A stretch of DNA of 64,000 nucleotides from contig NC_003155.5 of assembly GCF_000009765.2 (NCBI RefSeq), forward strand, positions 7,936,001-8,000,000. The letters run 5' to 3'. The DNA comes from Streptomyces avermitilis MA-4680 = NBRC 14893. GTDB taxonomy: Bacteria > Actinomycetota > Actinomycetes > Streptomycetales > Streptomycetaceae. Position numbers and translations under genes: made by a program. Every line of letters starts with the position of its first letter. The first letter of the stretch is position 1. The notes under the pieces are model-generated. The model made no database searches and was not told the origin of the DNA. It saw only the letters and a list, made by a program, of their open reading frames with translations. Below are positions 25,110 to 32,733 of the stretch, piece by piece.

Positions 25110-26639
25110 TCAGTCTCCGACCTCTGCCGGTGCGGCGGCTCCCGCCATCGCGAGCCCCAGCGTCCGCTCGTCCGCCTCGTCCTTCGGGTACGTCGCCGTC
25201 ACCCGGCCCTCGTACATGACGAGCACCCGGTCGGCGAGCCCGCGGATCTCGCTCAGCTCGGCCGAGACCAGGAGTACGGCGTGACCGGCGTCGCGGTAGG
25301 CGATCAGCTGGTCGTGGATGTTCTGGACGGCGCCGATGTCGACGCCGCGCGTGGGCTGTTCGACCAGCAGCAGCGGTGCCTCGTGGGCGAGCTCGCGGCC
25401 GATCAGCAGCTTCTGGAGATTGCCGCCGGACAGGGCGGACGCGGGCACCTCGGGGGTGGCCGCCTTGATACCGAAGCGCTCGACGAGCCCCAGCGCGTGG
25501 GCGCGGACGGCCGCGGCTGACAGCAGTCCCCGGGACGACAGCGACGTTCGGTGGTGCCCCATCGCGAGGTTGTCCGCGACGGACGCGGCGGGCGCGGTGC
25601 CGACCGCGTGCCGGTCCTCGGGCACATACGCGAGGCCCCTGGCGCGCCGCTCGGTCGCCGAGGCGTGCGTGATGTCCTCGCCCCGCAGCGTGACCTGCCC
25701 GGCGGCGGTCGGCCGCAGCCCGGCCAGTGCCTCGACCAGCTCGCTCTGCCCGTTGCCGGCGACGCCCGCGATACCGACGATCTCGCCCGCGCGGACCGTC
25801 AGTTCGACCTCGCGCACGGCGTCCGTGGTGAGCCCCCGCACGCCCAGGACCACGTCGGCCGGTGTGCCCGGCGCGTGGACGCGGTCCAGTTCCACCGCGC
25901 GGCCGGTCATCGCGGCCGCGATCTCGTCGGCCGTGGTCCCGGCGGTGCGCAGCCGGGCGACGACCCTGCCGTCCCGCAGCACCGTCACACGGTCGCTGCC
26001 TTCGAGGACCTCGCGCAGCTTGTGCGTGACCAGGATGACCGTACGGCCCTCGGCGGCCAGCGACTTGAGCACCGCGAACAGCGCGTCGGCCTCGGCGGGC
26101 GTGAGCACCGCGGTCGGCTCGTCGAGGATGAGCGTCCGGGCGCCGCGGTGCAGCAGCTTCAGGATCTCCACCCGCTGGCGCAGACCGACCGGCAGCTCAC
26201 CGACGCGGGCGTCCGGGTCCACGGCGAGGCCGTGCACCTCGGCGAGTTCGCGCACCCGCCGACGGGCCGCGGACCGGTCCACCAGACCGAAGCGGCGCGG
26301 CTCGGCGGCGTACACGACGTTCTCGGCGACCGTCAGCGAGTCGAACAGCTTGAAGCTCTGGTGCACCATGCCGAGCCCGGCGGCCATCGCGGCACCGGGA
26401 TCGGCGAAGGACACCTCGCGCCCGTCGATCCGGATCGAACCGGCGTCGGGCCGCTCCATGCCGTACAGGACCGACATCAGGGTGGACTTGCCCGCGCCGT
26501 TCTCGCCCATCAGGGCGTGGATCTCGCCGCGGCGGACCGTCAGGTCGACGGCGTCGTTGGCGAGGGTGCCGGGGAAACGCTTGGTGATCCCGCGGAGTTC
26601 GACGGCCGCCGGGGGAGCGTCACTCGGCGGCGGGGTCAT
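25110..26639 (-). CDS. ABC transporter ATPase with two nucleotide-binding domains
   Basis: A 509-residue protein with two fused ABC domains. The first has a normal Walker A (MGENGAGKST), a signature-like ELPVGLRQRVEIL and Walker B LILDEPTAVL. The second has a changed Walker A (GVAGNGQSEL), signature LSGGNLQKL and Walker B LLLVEQPTRGVD. This asymmetry is usual in RbsA/NupO-type ATPases for sugars and nucleosides. Its start overlaps the end of the BMP lipoprotein gene by 20 bases. Confidence 0.93.
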   Translation of the reverse strand: MTPPPSDAPPAAVELRGITKRFPGTLANDAVDLTVRRGEIHALMGENGAGKSTLMSVLYGMERPDAGSIRIDGREVSFADPGAAMAAGLGMVHQSFKLFDSLTVAENVVYAAEPRRFGLVDRSAARRRVRELAEVHGLAVDPDARVGELPVGLRQRVEILKLLHRGARTLILDEPTAVLTPAEADALFAVLKSLAAEGRTVILVTHKLREVLEGSDRVTVLRDGRVVARLRTAGTTADEIAAAMTGRAVELDRVHAPGTPADVVLGVRGLTTDAVREVELTVRAGEIVGIAGVAGNGQSELVEALAGLRPTAAGQVTLRGEDITHASATERRARGLAYVPEDRHAVGTAPAASVADNLAMGHHRTSLSSRGLLSAAAVRAHALGLVERFGIKAATPEVPASALSGGNLQKLLIGRELAHEAPLLLVEQPTRGVDIGAVQNIHDQLIAYRDAGHAVLLVSAELSEIRGLADRVLVMYEGRVTATYPKDEADERTLGLAMAGAAAPAEVGD

Positions 26640-27669
26640 CGACCTTCAGCTCTCCGGCGACGATCCGGTCGCGCAGCGCGGTGACCTTCTTCAGGACGTC
26701 CTTGTGCTGGGCGATGACGCACTTGGAGGTGGCCACGCCGTCCTCGAGCCCCGTGAGGCTGATGCCGCCCTCCTTCAGGCCGTACGAGACGGTGGTCCCC
26801 GCCTTGCCGCCCAGGACCTGGTCGATGCCCTTCCGCACGGCGACATCGGTCCGCTTGATGACGTTGTCGACGACCGTGCCGGGCGCCGCGACGCACTGGT
26901 TGACGTCGACGCCGTACGCGTACGCGCCCTTGGCCTTCGCCGCCTCGAAGACGCCGTAGTTGCCGGCCGCGGCCGCCGCCATGATCTGGTCGTAGCCCTT
27001 GGCGAGCAGGGAGTTCGCCTGCTCCTTCGCGCGGGCCGAGTCGTCGAACGGGGACTGGCCGCCGACGAAGCGGGTGGAGGCGGACGTCTTCGCGGCCACC
27101 TCCTTGGCGCCGGCCGCGAACGGGTCGCTGTAGCGGCGGAACTGGGGGGTGTCGAGCACGTCCACCGCGCCGACCTTGCCGCTCCTGCTCAGCAGCCCGG
27201 CCTCGGCGCCCGCCAGGTACACGCCCTCGTGCTCGCGGAAGACCGCGCAGCTGACGTTCCGATACGTCTTGGTGGTGCACGCGTCGACGATCAGGAACTG
27301 CTGCTCGGGGTGCGCCTTCGCCTGCTGCGCGACCACGTCGGCGAACTCGAAGCCGACCAGCACGATCACGTCCGGCTCGGCGTCCACGGCCGCCTGCACG
27401 TTCTGCTGCTGCGAGGAGGTGTCGGTGGACTGGTAGACCTTCTGCGTCCCGTCGTGCGCCTCGGCCGCGGCCTTCACCCCGTCGACGGCGAGCTTGAGGA
27501 ACTCGTTCTGGCCGACGCCGTCGGGAGTGACCAGGGTGAAGGACTTGCCGCCGCTCTTCGCGGTGCCGGAGGCGTCGTTCTTCGCGGCGGCGTTGCAGGC
27601 GGTGAGGCCGGTCACGAGGAGCGTGGTGGCAGCGGCGAGCTGGAGGGTACGACGGGATCTGCGGTGCAT
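26620..27669 (-). CDS. BMP family nucleoside-binding lipoprotein
   Basis: A 349-residue substrate-binding protein of the BmpA/PnrA/TmpC family. The lipoprotein signal (RRSRRTLQ, a hydrophobic core, then LTAC with Cys at about 25) anchors it outside the membrane. The mature part has the two-lobe BMP fold (VTPDGVGQNEFLKLAVDGV, DVIVLVGFEFADVVAQQA, GAVDVLDTPQFRRYSDPFAAGAKEV). Known family members bind purine nucleosides. It is the first structural gene of the operon and lies 98 bp downstream of a cysteine-containing leader peptide. That suggests a sulfur-linked ligand such as methylthioadenosine, by inference. Confidence 0.9.
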   Translation of the reverse strand: MHRRSRRTLQLAAATTLLVTGLTACNAAAKNDASGTAKSGGKSFTLVTPDGVGQNEFLKLAVDGVKAAAEAHDGTQKVYQSTDTSSQQQNVQAAVDAEPDVIVLVGFEFADVVAQQAKAHPEQQFLIVDACTTKTYRNVSCAVFREHEGVYLAGAEAGLLSRSGKVGAVDVLDTPQFRRYSDPFAAGAKEVAAKTSASTRFVGGQSPFDDSARAKEQANSLLAKGYDQIMAAAAAGNYGVFEAAKAKGAYAYGVDVNQCVAAPGTVVDNVIKRTDVAVRKGIDQVLGGKAGTTVSYGLKEGGISLTGLEDGVATSKCVIAQHKDVLKKVTALRDRIVAGELKVDDPAAE

Positions 27670-27697
27670 CGGAGGACCTTCCGGGGGTACGGCAAGG

Positions 27698-27716
27698 CGC
27701 GCTCCGGTGGAGCGCG
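27698..27716 (-). promoter_or_regulatory. Hairpin between leader peptide 1 and the BMP gene
   Basis: A perfect 8-bp stem (27698-27705 with 27709-27716, CGCGCTCC) has a 3-nt loop. It lies 52-70 bases after the leader stop and 29 bases before the BMP ATG. The position suits an attenuator or a ribosome-site-sequestering structure. No competing antiterminator was worked out. Confidence 0.45.
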
Positions 27717-27767
27717 GGGCGGGGGAGAGCGAGCAGGAGGGCGAACGTCGGCGCTGACGGGTGCGGG

Positions 27768-27833
27768 TCAGCCGCGACAGAGGTCGCCGGCGCACCGGCC
27801 GTGATCGAGGAAGCGGCGCATCGTGAGCAGCAC
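27768..27833 (-). CDS. Leader peptide 1 (cysteine-containing) of the nucleoside-salvage operon
   Basis: A 21-residue ORF starts at GTG 27833, with GAAGGAGG 4 bases upstream; an in-frame ATG at 27821 is a later option. It ends ...MRRFLDHGRCAGDLCRG before TGA, with Cys codons TGC and TGT close to the stop. It has no function beyond a leader that I recognise. Its C-terminal RCxGxxCRG matches leader peptide 2 upstream of mtnD. Such short Cys-bearing peptides precede sulfur-metabolism genes in many actinobacteria and are thought to act as attenuators. Confidence 0.7.
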   Translation of the reverse strand: MLLTMRRFLDHGRCAGDLCRG

Positions 27834-27976
27834 ACGTCCTCCTTCGCATCGGCCTTCGGGCTGCGGGTGCTGGACTGTAACACCGGTTTCCGGACACGCG
27901 TGCGACTGTCTCGAACTGTGGTTCTTCGAGGTCATGTACGGTTGCGCGCATCTTCGGAACATCAGGAGTGTCTGTT

Positions 27977-29008
27977 ATGTCCCAGAAACTGCGCGCCGTC
28001 GACTGGACCGGAAACAGCCTCGCGCTCATCGACCAGACCGTGCTTCCGCACCGTACCGAAACCATCCAAGTCCGTGATGTGGACGGCCTGGTGGACGCGA
28101 TCCAGCGACTCGTGGTGCGCGGCGCGCCCGCGATCGGGGCGGCGGGCGCGTACGGGGTCGCGCTGGCCGTGCTGGAGGGCGAGCGCGAGGGCTGGGACCG
28201 TACGCAGGTCCTTGCGGCGGTCGCCCGGATCCGCGCGGCACGCCCCACCGCGGTGAACCTCATGGTGTGCGTGGACCGCGTGCTGACCCGCTTCGACGAG
28301 GGCCTCGACGCGGTGCTCGCGGAGGCCGCGGCGGTGCAGCGCGAGGACGTCGGGGCGAACCGGGCGATGGGGGCGTACGGGGCGGACTGGCTGCTGAAGC
28401 GGGTGGCCGCCGACCGTCCGCTCCGCGTCCTGACGCACTGCAACACGGGTGCGCTGGCGACGGCGGGCTGGGGTACGGCGCTCGGTGTGATCCGCGAACT
28501 GCACGCGCGCGGACAGCTGGAAGTGGTCTACGCGGACGAGACGCGCCCGCTGCTCCAGGGCTCCCGCCTGACCGCCTGGGAACTCGTCCAGGAGGGCATA
28601 CCGCACTACGTCCAGGCGGACGGGGCGGCCGCGGGCACGATCCTGCGGGGCGAGGTGGACGCGGCGATCGTCGGCGCGGACCGCATCGCGGCCAACGGCG
28701 ACACGGCGAACAAGGTGGGCACGGTGGGGGTCGCGCTGGCCTGCGCGTACGCGGGGATCCCGTTCCTCGTGGCCGCTCCCACCACGACGGTGGACCTGTC
28801 GACGGCGACGGGCGACGGCATCCACATCGAACTGCGCGGCGAGGCCGAGGTGTTGGAGTGGTCGGGCATCCGGACGGCTCCCGCCGGGTCGCGCGGCCAC
28901 AACCCGGCGTTCGACGTGACGCCGGGGCGGCTGGTGACGGGGCTGGTGACGGAGCGGGGCGTGCTCGAGGTCTCGGCGGGAGAACTGCCGGGGGAGCACC
29001 TGCGGTAG
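27977..29008 (+). CDS. mtnA: S-methyl-5-thioribose-1-phosphate isomerase
   Basis: A 343-residue enzyme of the methionine salvage pathway that converts methylthioribose-1-phosphate to methylthioribulose-1-phosphate. It belongs to the eIF2B-alpha-like family. The catalytic cysteine is in LTHCNTGALATAGWGTA near residue 160 and the catalytic Asp in VGADRIAANGDTANKVGT near 240. The N-terminal VRGAPAIGAAGAYG is also typical. ATG at 27977 has AGGAG at an 8-base spacing. It is divergent from leader peptide 1 across 143 bp. That gap holds a dyad (CTCGAA at 27910-27915, TTCGAG at 27925-27930). Confidence 0.96.
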   Translation: MSQKLRAVDWTGNSLALIDQTVLPHRTETIQVRDVDGLVDAIQRLVVRGAPAIGAAGAYGVALAVLEGEREGWDRTQVLAAVARIRAARPTAVNLMVCVDRVLTRFDEGLDAVLAEAAAVQREDVGANRAMGAYGADWLLKRVAADRPLRVLTHCNTGALATAGWGTALGVIRELHARGQLEVVYADETRPLLQGSRLTAWELVQEGIPHYVQADGAAAGTILRGEVDAAIVGADRIAANGDTANKVGTVGVALACAYAGIPFLVAAPTTTVDLSTATGDGIHIELRGEAEVLEWSGIRTAPAGSRGHNPAFDVTPGRLVTGLVTERGVLEVSAGELPGEHLR

Positions 29009-29092
29009 CCGGACCCCCGCCCGCCGCGACGAGGTGTCACCGAGGCGGTGAGGGGCCGGCGGACCGCGCACGGACCCTCGCGGCCGGCCGGG

Positions 29093-29701
29093 TCACCGCT
29101 GCGTGAGCTCCAACTCGAGCAGCCATTCCACGACCTCGGTGTGATGCCGGGCCTGACGAGGGTTCTCGCCCCACACATACAGCCCGTGCCCCGCCACGAC
29201 CACCGCCGGCATCCGGGGATCGCGCGCCTCCTCGAGACGGTCGCCGAGCACCTTCATGTCCTGGCTGTTGGCGATGACGGGCAGCGTGACCTCGACGTCA
29301 TGGGCGGGCAGGCCGACGCCCTTCAGCATCTCCAGGTCCCGGAACGCGATGCCGCCCGGCTCGCGGCGGCCCATGGCCACGGAGGCGACCGTGTGCACAT
29401 GCACGACGGCCCCCGCACCGGTCAGCGCGGCCACGCGCGCGTGCAGCGCGGCCTCCGCGGAGGGCCTGCCCCCGGCGACGGCCGCACCGTCGCCGTCCAC
29501 CAGGACCACGTCCGCGGGCGTCAGTTCACCCTTGTCGTGGCCGCTCGCCGTGACCGCGAGCCGCAGCGGGTCACGGGACAGGACCACGGACAGGTTGCCC
29601 GACGTGCCGCGCATCCAGCCGAAGGAGGCGAAGCGGGCGGACTCGGCGGCCAGGACCGCGCCCGCCCCCTCCAGGTCCGGAACTGACGTGTCGACGGTCA
29701 T
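29093..29701 (-). CDS. mtnB: Methylthioribulose-1-phosphate dehydratase
   Basis: A 202-residue class II aldolase/adducin family enzyme that dehydrates methylthioribulose-1-phosphate to the diketo compound. FASFGWMRGTSGNLSV, the GRPSAEAALHARVA glutamate region and the zinc histidines in VVHVHTVAS plus the C-terminal VVAGHGLYVWG are present. ATG overlaps the mtnC stop (ATGA). It is the last gene of the mtnDCB operon. Confidence 0.95.
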   Translation of the reverse strand: MTVDTSVPDLEGAGAVLAAESARFASFGWMRGTSGNLSVVLSRDPLRLAVTASGHDKGELTPADVVLVDGDGAAVAGGRPSAEAALHARVAALTGAGAVVHVHTVASVAMGRREPGGIAFRDLEMLKGVGLPAHDVEVTLPVIANSQDMKVLGDRLEEARDPRMPAVVVAGHGLYVWGENPRQARHHTEVVEWLLELELTQR

Positions 29702-30417
29702 GCGGTGCTCCTTGCGATGGTGATCCCGCCGAACGACCCCGCCTGCGCGTGGTCCCCGACGCCCTGCTCGTAGTACGGCTCTCCGGGCCGCCGGACACCG
29801 ACGGTCCGCCAGCCCGCGGCGCGGGCCGCGTCCAGCTCGCCCGGCCGGTCGGAGAGGAAGAGGATCCGGTCGGCCCCGGTGCCCAGCGCCGCCGCGATCG
29901 TCCGGTACGACTCCGGCTCCTGCTTCGGCCCCGCGTTCTCGGTGTCGTACAACCCCTCGACCAGCGGCAGCAGATCGCCCTCGGGGCTCGACCTGAACCA
30001 CGCGCGCTGCGCGGCCACCGAACCCGACGAGTACACATGCAGGCGCACTCCCGCCGCGTGCCACGCGCGCAGCGCCGGCACCACGTCGTCGTAGAAGTGC
30101 GACACCAGCTCGCCCCGGGCGAAGCCCTCGGACCAGACGAGGCCCTGAAGGGTCTTCAGCGGCGTGGCCTTGCGGTCGTCGTCGAGCCACTCGTTCAGCG
30201 CCTTCTCGACGCGTACGGCATCGGCGTCCGGCTCGCCGAGCAACTCCCGTACCTGCGCCACCGCCCGCGCCACCTCCGGATCACCGCTCCGCTCGGTGAG
30301 CAGTGCTCCGAAACGAGAGCGCGAGTACGGGTAGAGCACGTCCACGACGAACCCCGTGGCGCTCGTGGTGCCCTCGATGTCGAGCACCACGGAGTCGATG
30401 TCGAAGACCGAACTCAT
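29698..30417 (-). CDS. mtnC: Acireductone synthase (enolase-phosphatase)
   Basis: A 239-residue HAD-superfamily bifunctional enzyme that enolises and then dephosphorylates the diketo-methylthiopentyl phosphate. The first HAD motif is [15 protein letters not shown] with E in place of the usual second Asp, a family hallmark. Further motifs are [10 protein letters not shown], the lysine in [11 protein letters not shown] and [12 protein letters not shown]. Both ends overlap neighbours by 4 bases (mtnD upstream, mtnB downstream). Confidence 0.95.
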
Positions 30418-31007
30418 GCGGCAGAACCCACGTGACCGGCGTGGATCGTGTCGTAGTCCGGGAACCGGGACGCGATGGTGGAGCCGGTGAAGCTGCCGAT
30501 CCAGCCGTCCTCCTCGTGGAAGAAGCGGATCGCGGTGAAGGCGGGCCGCGTCCCCATGTCGAACCAGTGCGTCGTACCGCGCGGCACGCCCAGCAGGTCG
30601 CCCTTCTCGCAGTACACGGCGTGGACCTCGCCGTTCACATGCAGATAGAAGATCCCGGAGCCCGAGACGAAGAAGCGGACCTCGTCATCGTCGTCGTGCG
30701 TGTGCTCCTGGAGGAACTTCGCGCGCGCGGCCTTCGCCTTCACCGGGTACTCCGGGTCGTCGCTCGGGTGCAGCCCGAGCACATCGACCGTGGTGAAGCC
30801 CTCCTCGGCGTTCAACCGGTCGATCTCCGGGCCGTACGCGGCGAACACCGTGTCGCTGTCCGCGTCCGCCGGCACGTCCGCGCGGACCGGCCACTGCTCG
30901 TAGCGGACCCCGAGCGGCGCGAGCGCGGCGGCGATCTCGGCGGGGTCGGAGGTGCGGCGCACCACGGTCTCCGGTCCGGACTCGGGCCAGGTCGTCAGCA
31001 GGGTCAT
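30414..31007 (-). CDS. mtnD: Acireductone dioxygenase
   Basis: A 197-residue cupin that oxidises the acireductone to ketomethylthiobutyrate (Fe form) or to CO-releasing products (Ni form). The metal ligands are in [12 protein letters not shown] (two His, one Glu) and TTHWFDMG. The start at 31007 has GGAG 8 bases upstream; a longer frame opens earlier but lacks a ribosome site and family similarity. It is the first gene of mtnDCB, 138 bases downstream of leader peptide 2. Confidence 0.95.
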
Positions 31008-31080
31008 GGGAGCAACTCCAGGGTGCTGGAAGGGATGTCCGAATGCCGAGACGGGCATCCGGGCGCAAGCGAGGGGGAAG

Positions 31081-31098
31081 GGGGCGGCGCCGCGCCCC
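31081..31098 (-). promoter_or_regulatory. GC hairpin between leader peptide 2 and mtnD
   Basis: A 6-bp or longer self-complementary stem (GGGGCG at 31081-31086 with CGCCCC at 31093-31098) lies 48 bases after the leader stop. Its place parallels the hairpin after leader peptide 1 and may be part of an attenuator. The stem is simple and could occur by chance in GC-rich DNA. Confidence 0.3.
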
Positions 31099-31145
31099 GC
31101 GCGGGAGGCGAAAAGCCGGAGATCGGGTGGCCGGAAAGCCTGTGA

Positions 31146-31208
31146 TCAGCCGCGACACACCGCGCCGGTACAGCGTCGCATCGCTGTCGCGCCTGGTGTT
31201 GTCGTCAT
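31146..31208 (-). CDS. Leader peptide 2 (cysteine-containing) of mtnDCB
   Basis: A 20-residue ORF, MTTTPGATAMRRCTGAVCRG, has GTGAGG 5 bases before the ATG at 31208. Two Cys codons (both TGT) lie within eight codons of the TGA. The end RCTGAVCRG matches RCAGDLCRG of leader peptide 1. It precedes mtnD with no other gene between. The likely role is regulatory: ribosome stalling at Cys codons would alter folding of the downstream mRNA. Confidence 0.7.
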   Translation of the reverse strand: MTTTPGATAMRRCTGAVCRG

Positions 31209-31292
31209 CGGAGCCTCACTGTCCCGGGTCGGGTGCCGGTCCCGTGATGGTAACTCCCGGCGGCCGGACGGCCGAGTGTGACGAAGTTGTTG

Positions 31293-31307
31293 TCTCAACT
31301 ACTGAGA
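31293..31307. promoter_or_regulatory. Inverted repeat between divergent leader peptides 2 and 3
   Basis: TCTCA (31293-31297) and TGAGA (31303-31307) flank ACTAC in the 151-bp space shared by the divergent mtnDCB and mtnK units. It is central enough to be an operator for both. The arms are only 5 bp, so confidence is low. Confidence 0.3.
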
Positions 31308-31359
31308 AACCGGGTCTCGATCTTTGACGCGTGGCTGGAAACGTTCTCATGATCTGGGT

Positions 31360-31431
31360 ATGAAGGCGCTGCTGCTCGTGCGGCGGCTGTACGTGGACTT
31401 GCTCCGGTCAACCACAGCCCGCTGTCGCTGA
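31360..31431 (+). CDS. Leader peptide 3 upstream of mtnK
   Basis: A 23-residue ORF starts MKALLLVRR and ends LYVDLLRSTTARCR before TGA. The VDLxR...CR ending is the classic pattern of streptomycete putative leader peptides ahead of sulfur genes (from memory). The ribosome site is weak (CTGGGT). It lies 164 bases upstream of the mtnK start and diverges from leader peptide 2. Confidence 0.65.
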   Translation: MKALLLVRRLYVDLLRSTTARCR

Positions 31432-31595
31432 CCTGACCCGGAGCGCCCGAAAGCGCCCGCGCCCGCCGTGAGTTCCCCGTGTACCGGCGAGGCCCTGCCG
31501 CGTACGCCTCGCACGCGGCCCTGGCGTGATTCCTCCCCTGCCGCTCCGGACCGGCACTCCCTCTTCATCCTCTTCGCCCCGCCCTGGAGCGCCTC

Positions 31596-32644
31596 ATGTC
31601 CCGTACCCGCCTGCCCGTCGCCGCGCTCTCACTAAGCAGGCCCTGCCCTGGGTGCGGGTGGCGGGCCCCTCCTGGCCGATGAGCCCCGAGCGCGCCGACG
31701 CCGAGGCCCGGGCCTACGAGCAGGTCGCCGGGGTCGCACCGGACAAGATCCCGGCGATCCACGGCTACGACGGCGAGAACCACGCCCTCGTCATGGAGGA
31801 CATGTCCGACCTGGAGGTCCTGCGCACGGTCCTCAACGAGGGCGCCGCGTACGGCCCCGACACCTCGCGCCGCATCGGCGAGTTCGTCGCCCAGCTCTCC
31901 TTCGCGACCAGCGGCTTCGGCATGCCGTCAGCCGAGCGCAAGGCGCTGATCGCGGCCTGTGTCAGCCCCGAGCTGTGCAAGATCACCGAGGACGTGGTCC
32001 TCTCCGAGCCGTACATCGAACACGAGCACAACCACTGGCACCCCGGACTCGACGACCTGGCGGCCGCGTTCCGCGCCGACCCGCGCCTGCGCACCGAGGT
32101 CGCCGACCTCCGCCACGTCTTCATGACGAGCGCGCAGGCCCCGCTCCACGGTGACCTCCACACGGGCAGCGTCATGGTGGGCGAGCGCGACGGCGCCCCG
32201 GTCGTCCGGGTCTTCGACCCCGAGTTCTCCTTCGTCGGCCCGATCGGCTTCGACCTCGGGCTGTACTGGGCGAACACCCTGGTGTCGCAGGAGCGGGCGC
32301 GGGCCCTCGGCACGCTCACCGATCACGGTGAGCAACTCCGGCTGTCCTGGGAAGCGTTCGCGGCTCAGTTCCGCCGGCTGTGGCCGACCCGCGTCGACAC
32401 CTTCTTCGACGACGCCTATCTCGACCGCTTCCTCGACCGCGTGTGGGCCGAGTCGCTGGGCTTCGCCGGTACGGAGATCGTCCGCCGCGTCATCGGCTTC
32501 GCCCACCTCACCGACCTGACAACGCTCCCGGACCCGGTACCGGCGTCCCGCCGGGCGCTGCTCCTGGGCCGGGAACTGATCGTGCGACGTGCCGAGTTGA
32601 CGGGACCGGACGACGTACGGGCCGTGGTGGCGTCGCTGTCCTGA
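31596..32644 (+). pseudogene. mtnK: S-methyl-5-thioribose kinase, N-terminally deleted and frameshifted
   Basis: An authentic-looking start (ATG at 31596 with GGAG 7 bases upstream) gives MSRTRLPVAALS, like streptomycete MtnK. The frame then breaks at about 31631: continuing in frame meets TGA after 28 codons. In another frame the rest of MtnK resumes at KQALPWVRVAGPSWP and runs to 32644. It includes VMEDMSDLEVLR, the catalytic HGDLHTGSV and the metal-binding FDPEFSF. Compared with the roughly 400-residue family, about 50-60 residues holding the glycine-rich ATP loop are missing and the join is out of frame. Hence the kinase is very probably inactive. A restart at ATG 31680 could make only a truncated protein. 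Confidence 0.85.
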
Positions 32645-32676
32645 AGCAGCCGGCGGGCTACGCGAGTCCGAGACGT

Positions 32677-32729
32677 CCGCGATACGGGCAGGGGCGGCCC
32701 CGTAGGAGCCGCCCCTGCCCGTATCGCGG
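32677..32729. terminator. Bidirectional terminator between mtnK and glpD
   Basis: A perfect 22-bp inverted repeat (32677-32698 with 32708-32729) with a 9-nt loop separates two convergent genes. It is the longest stem in the window and ends 5 bases before the glpD stop codon. Confidence 0.85.
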
Positions 32730-32733
32730 GTGG

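Noticed and set aside
27927..27976. Short frame starting MYGCAHLRNIRSVCY just before mtnA as a leader peptide
   Set aside because: It runs through the mtnA start without a nearby stop and has no ribosome site.
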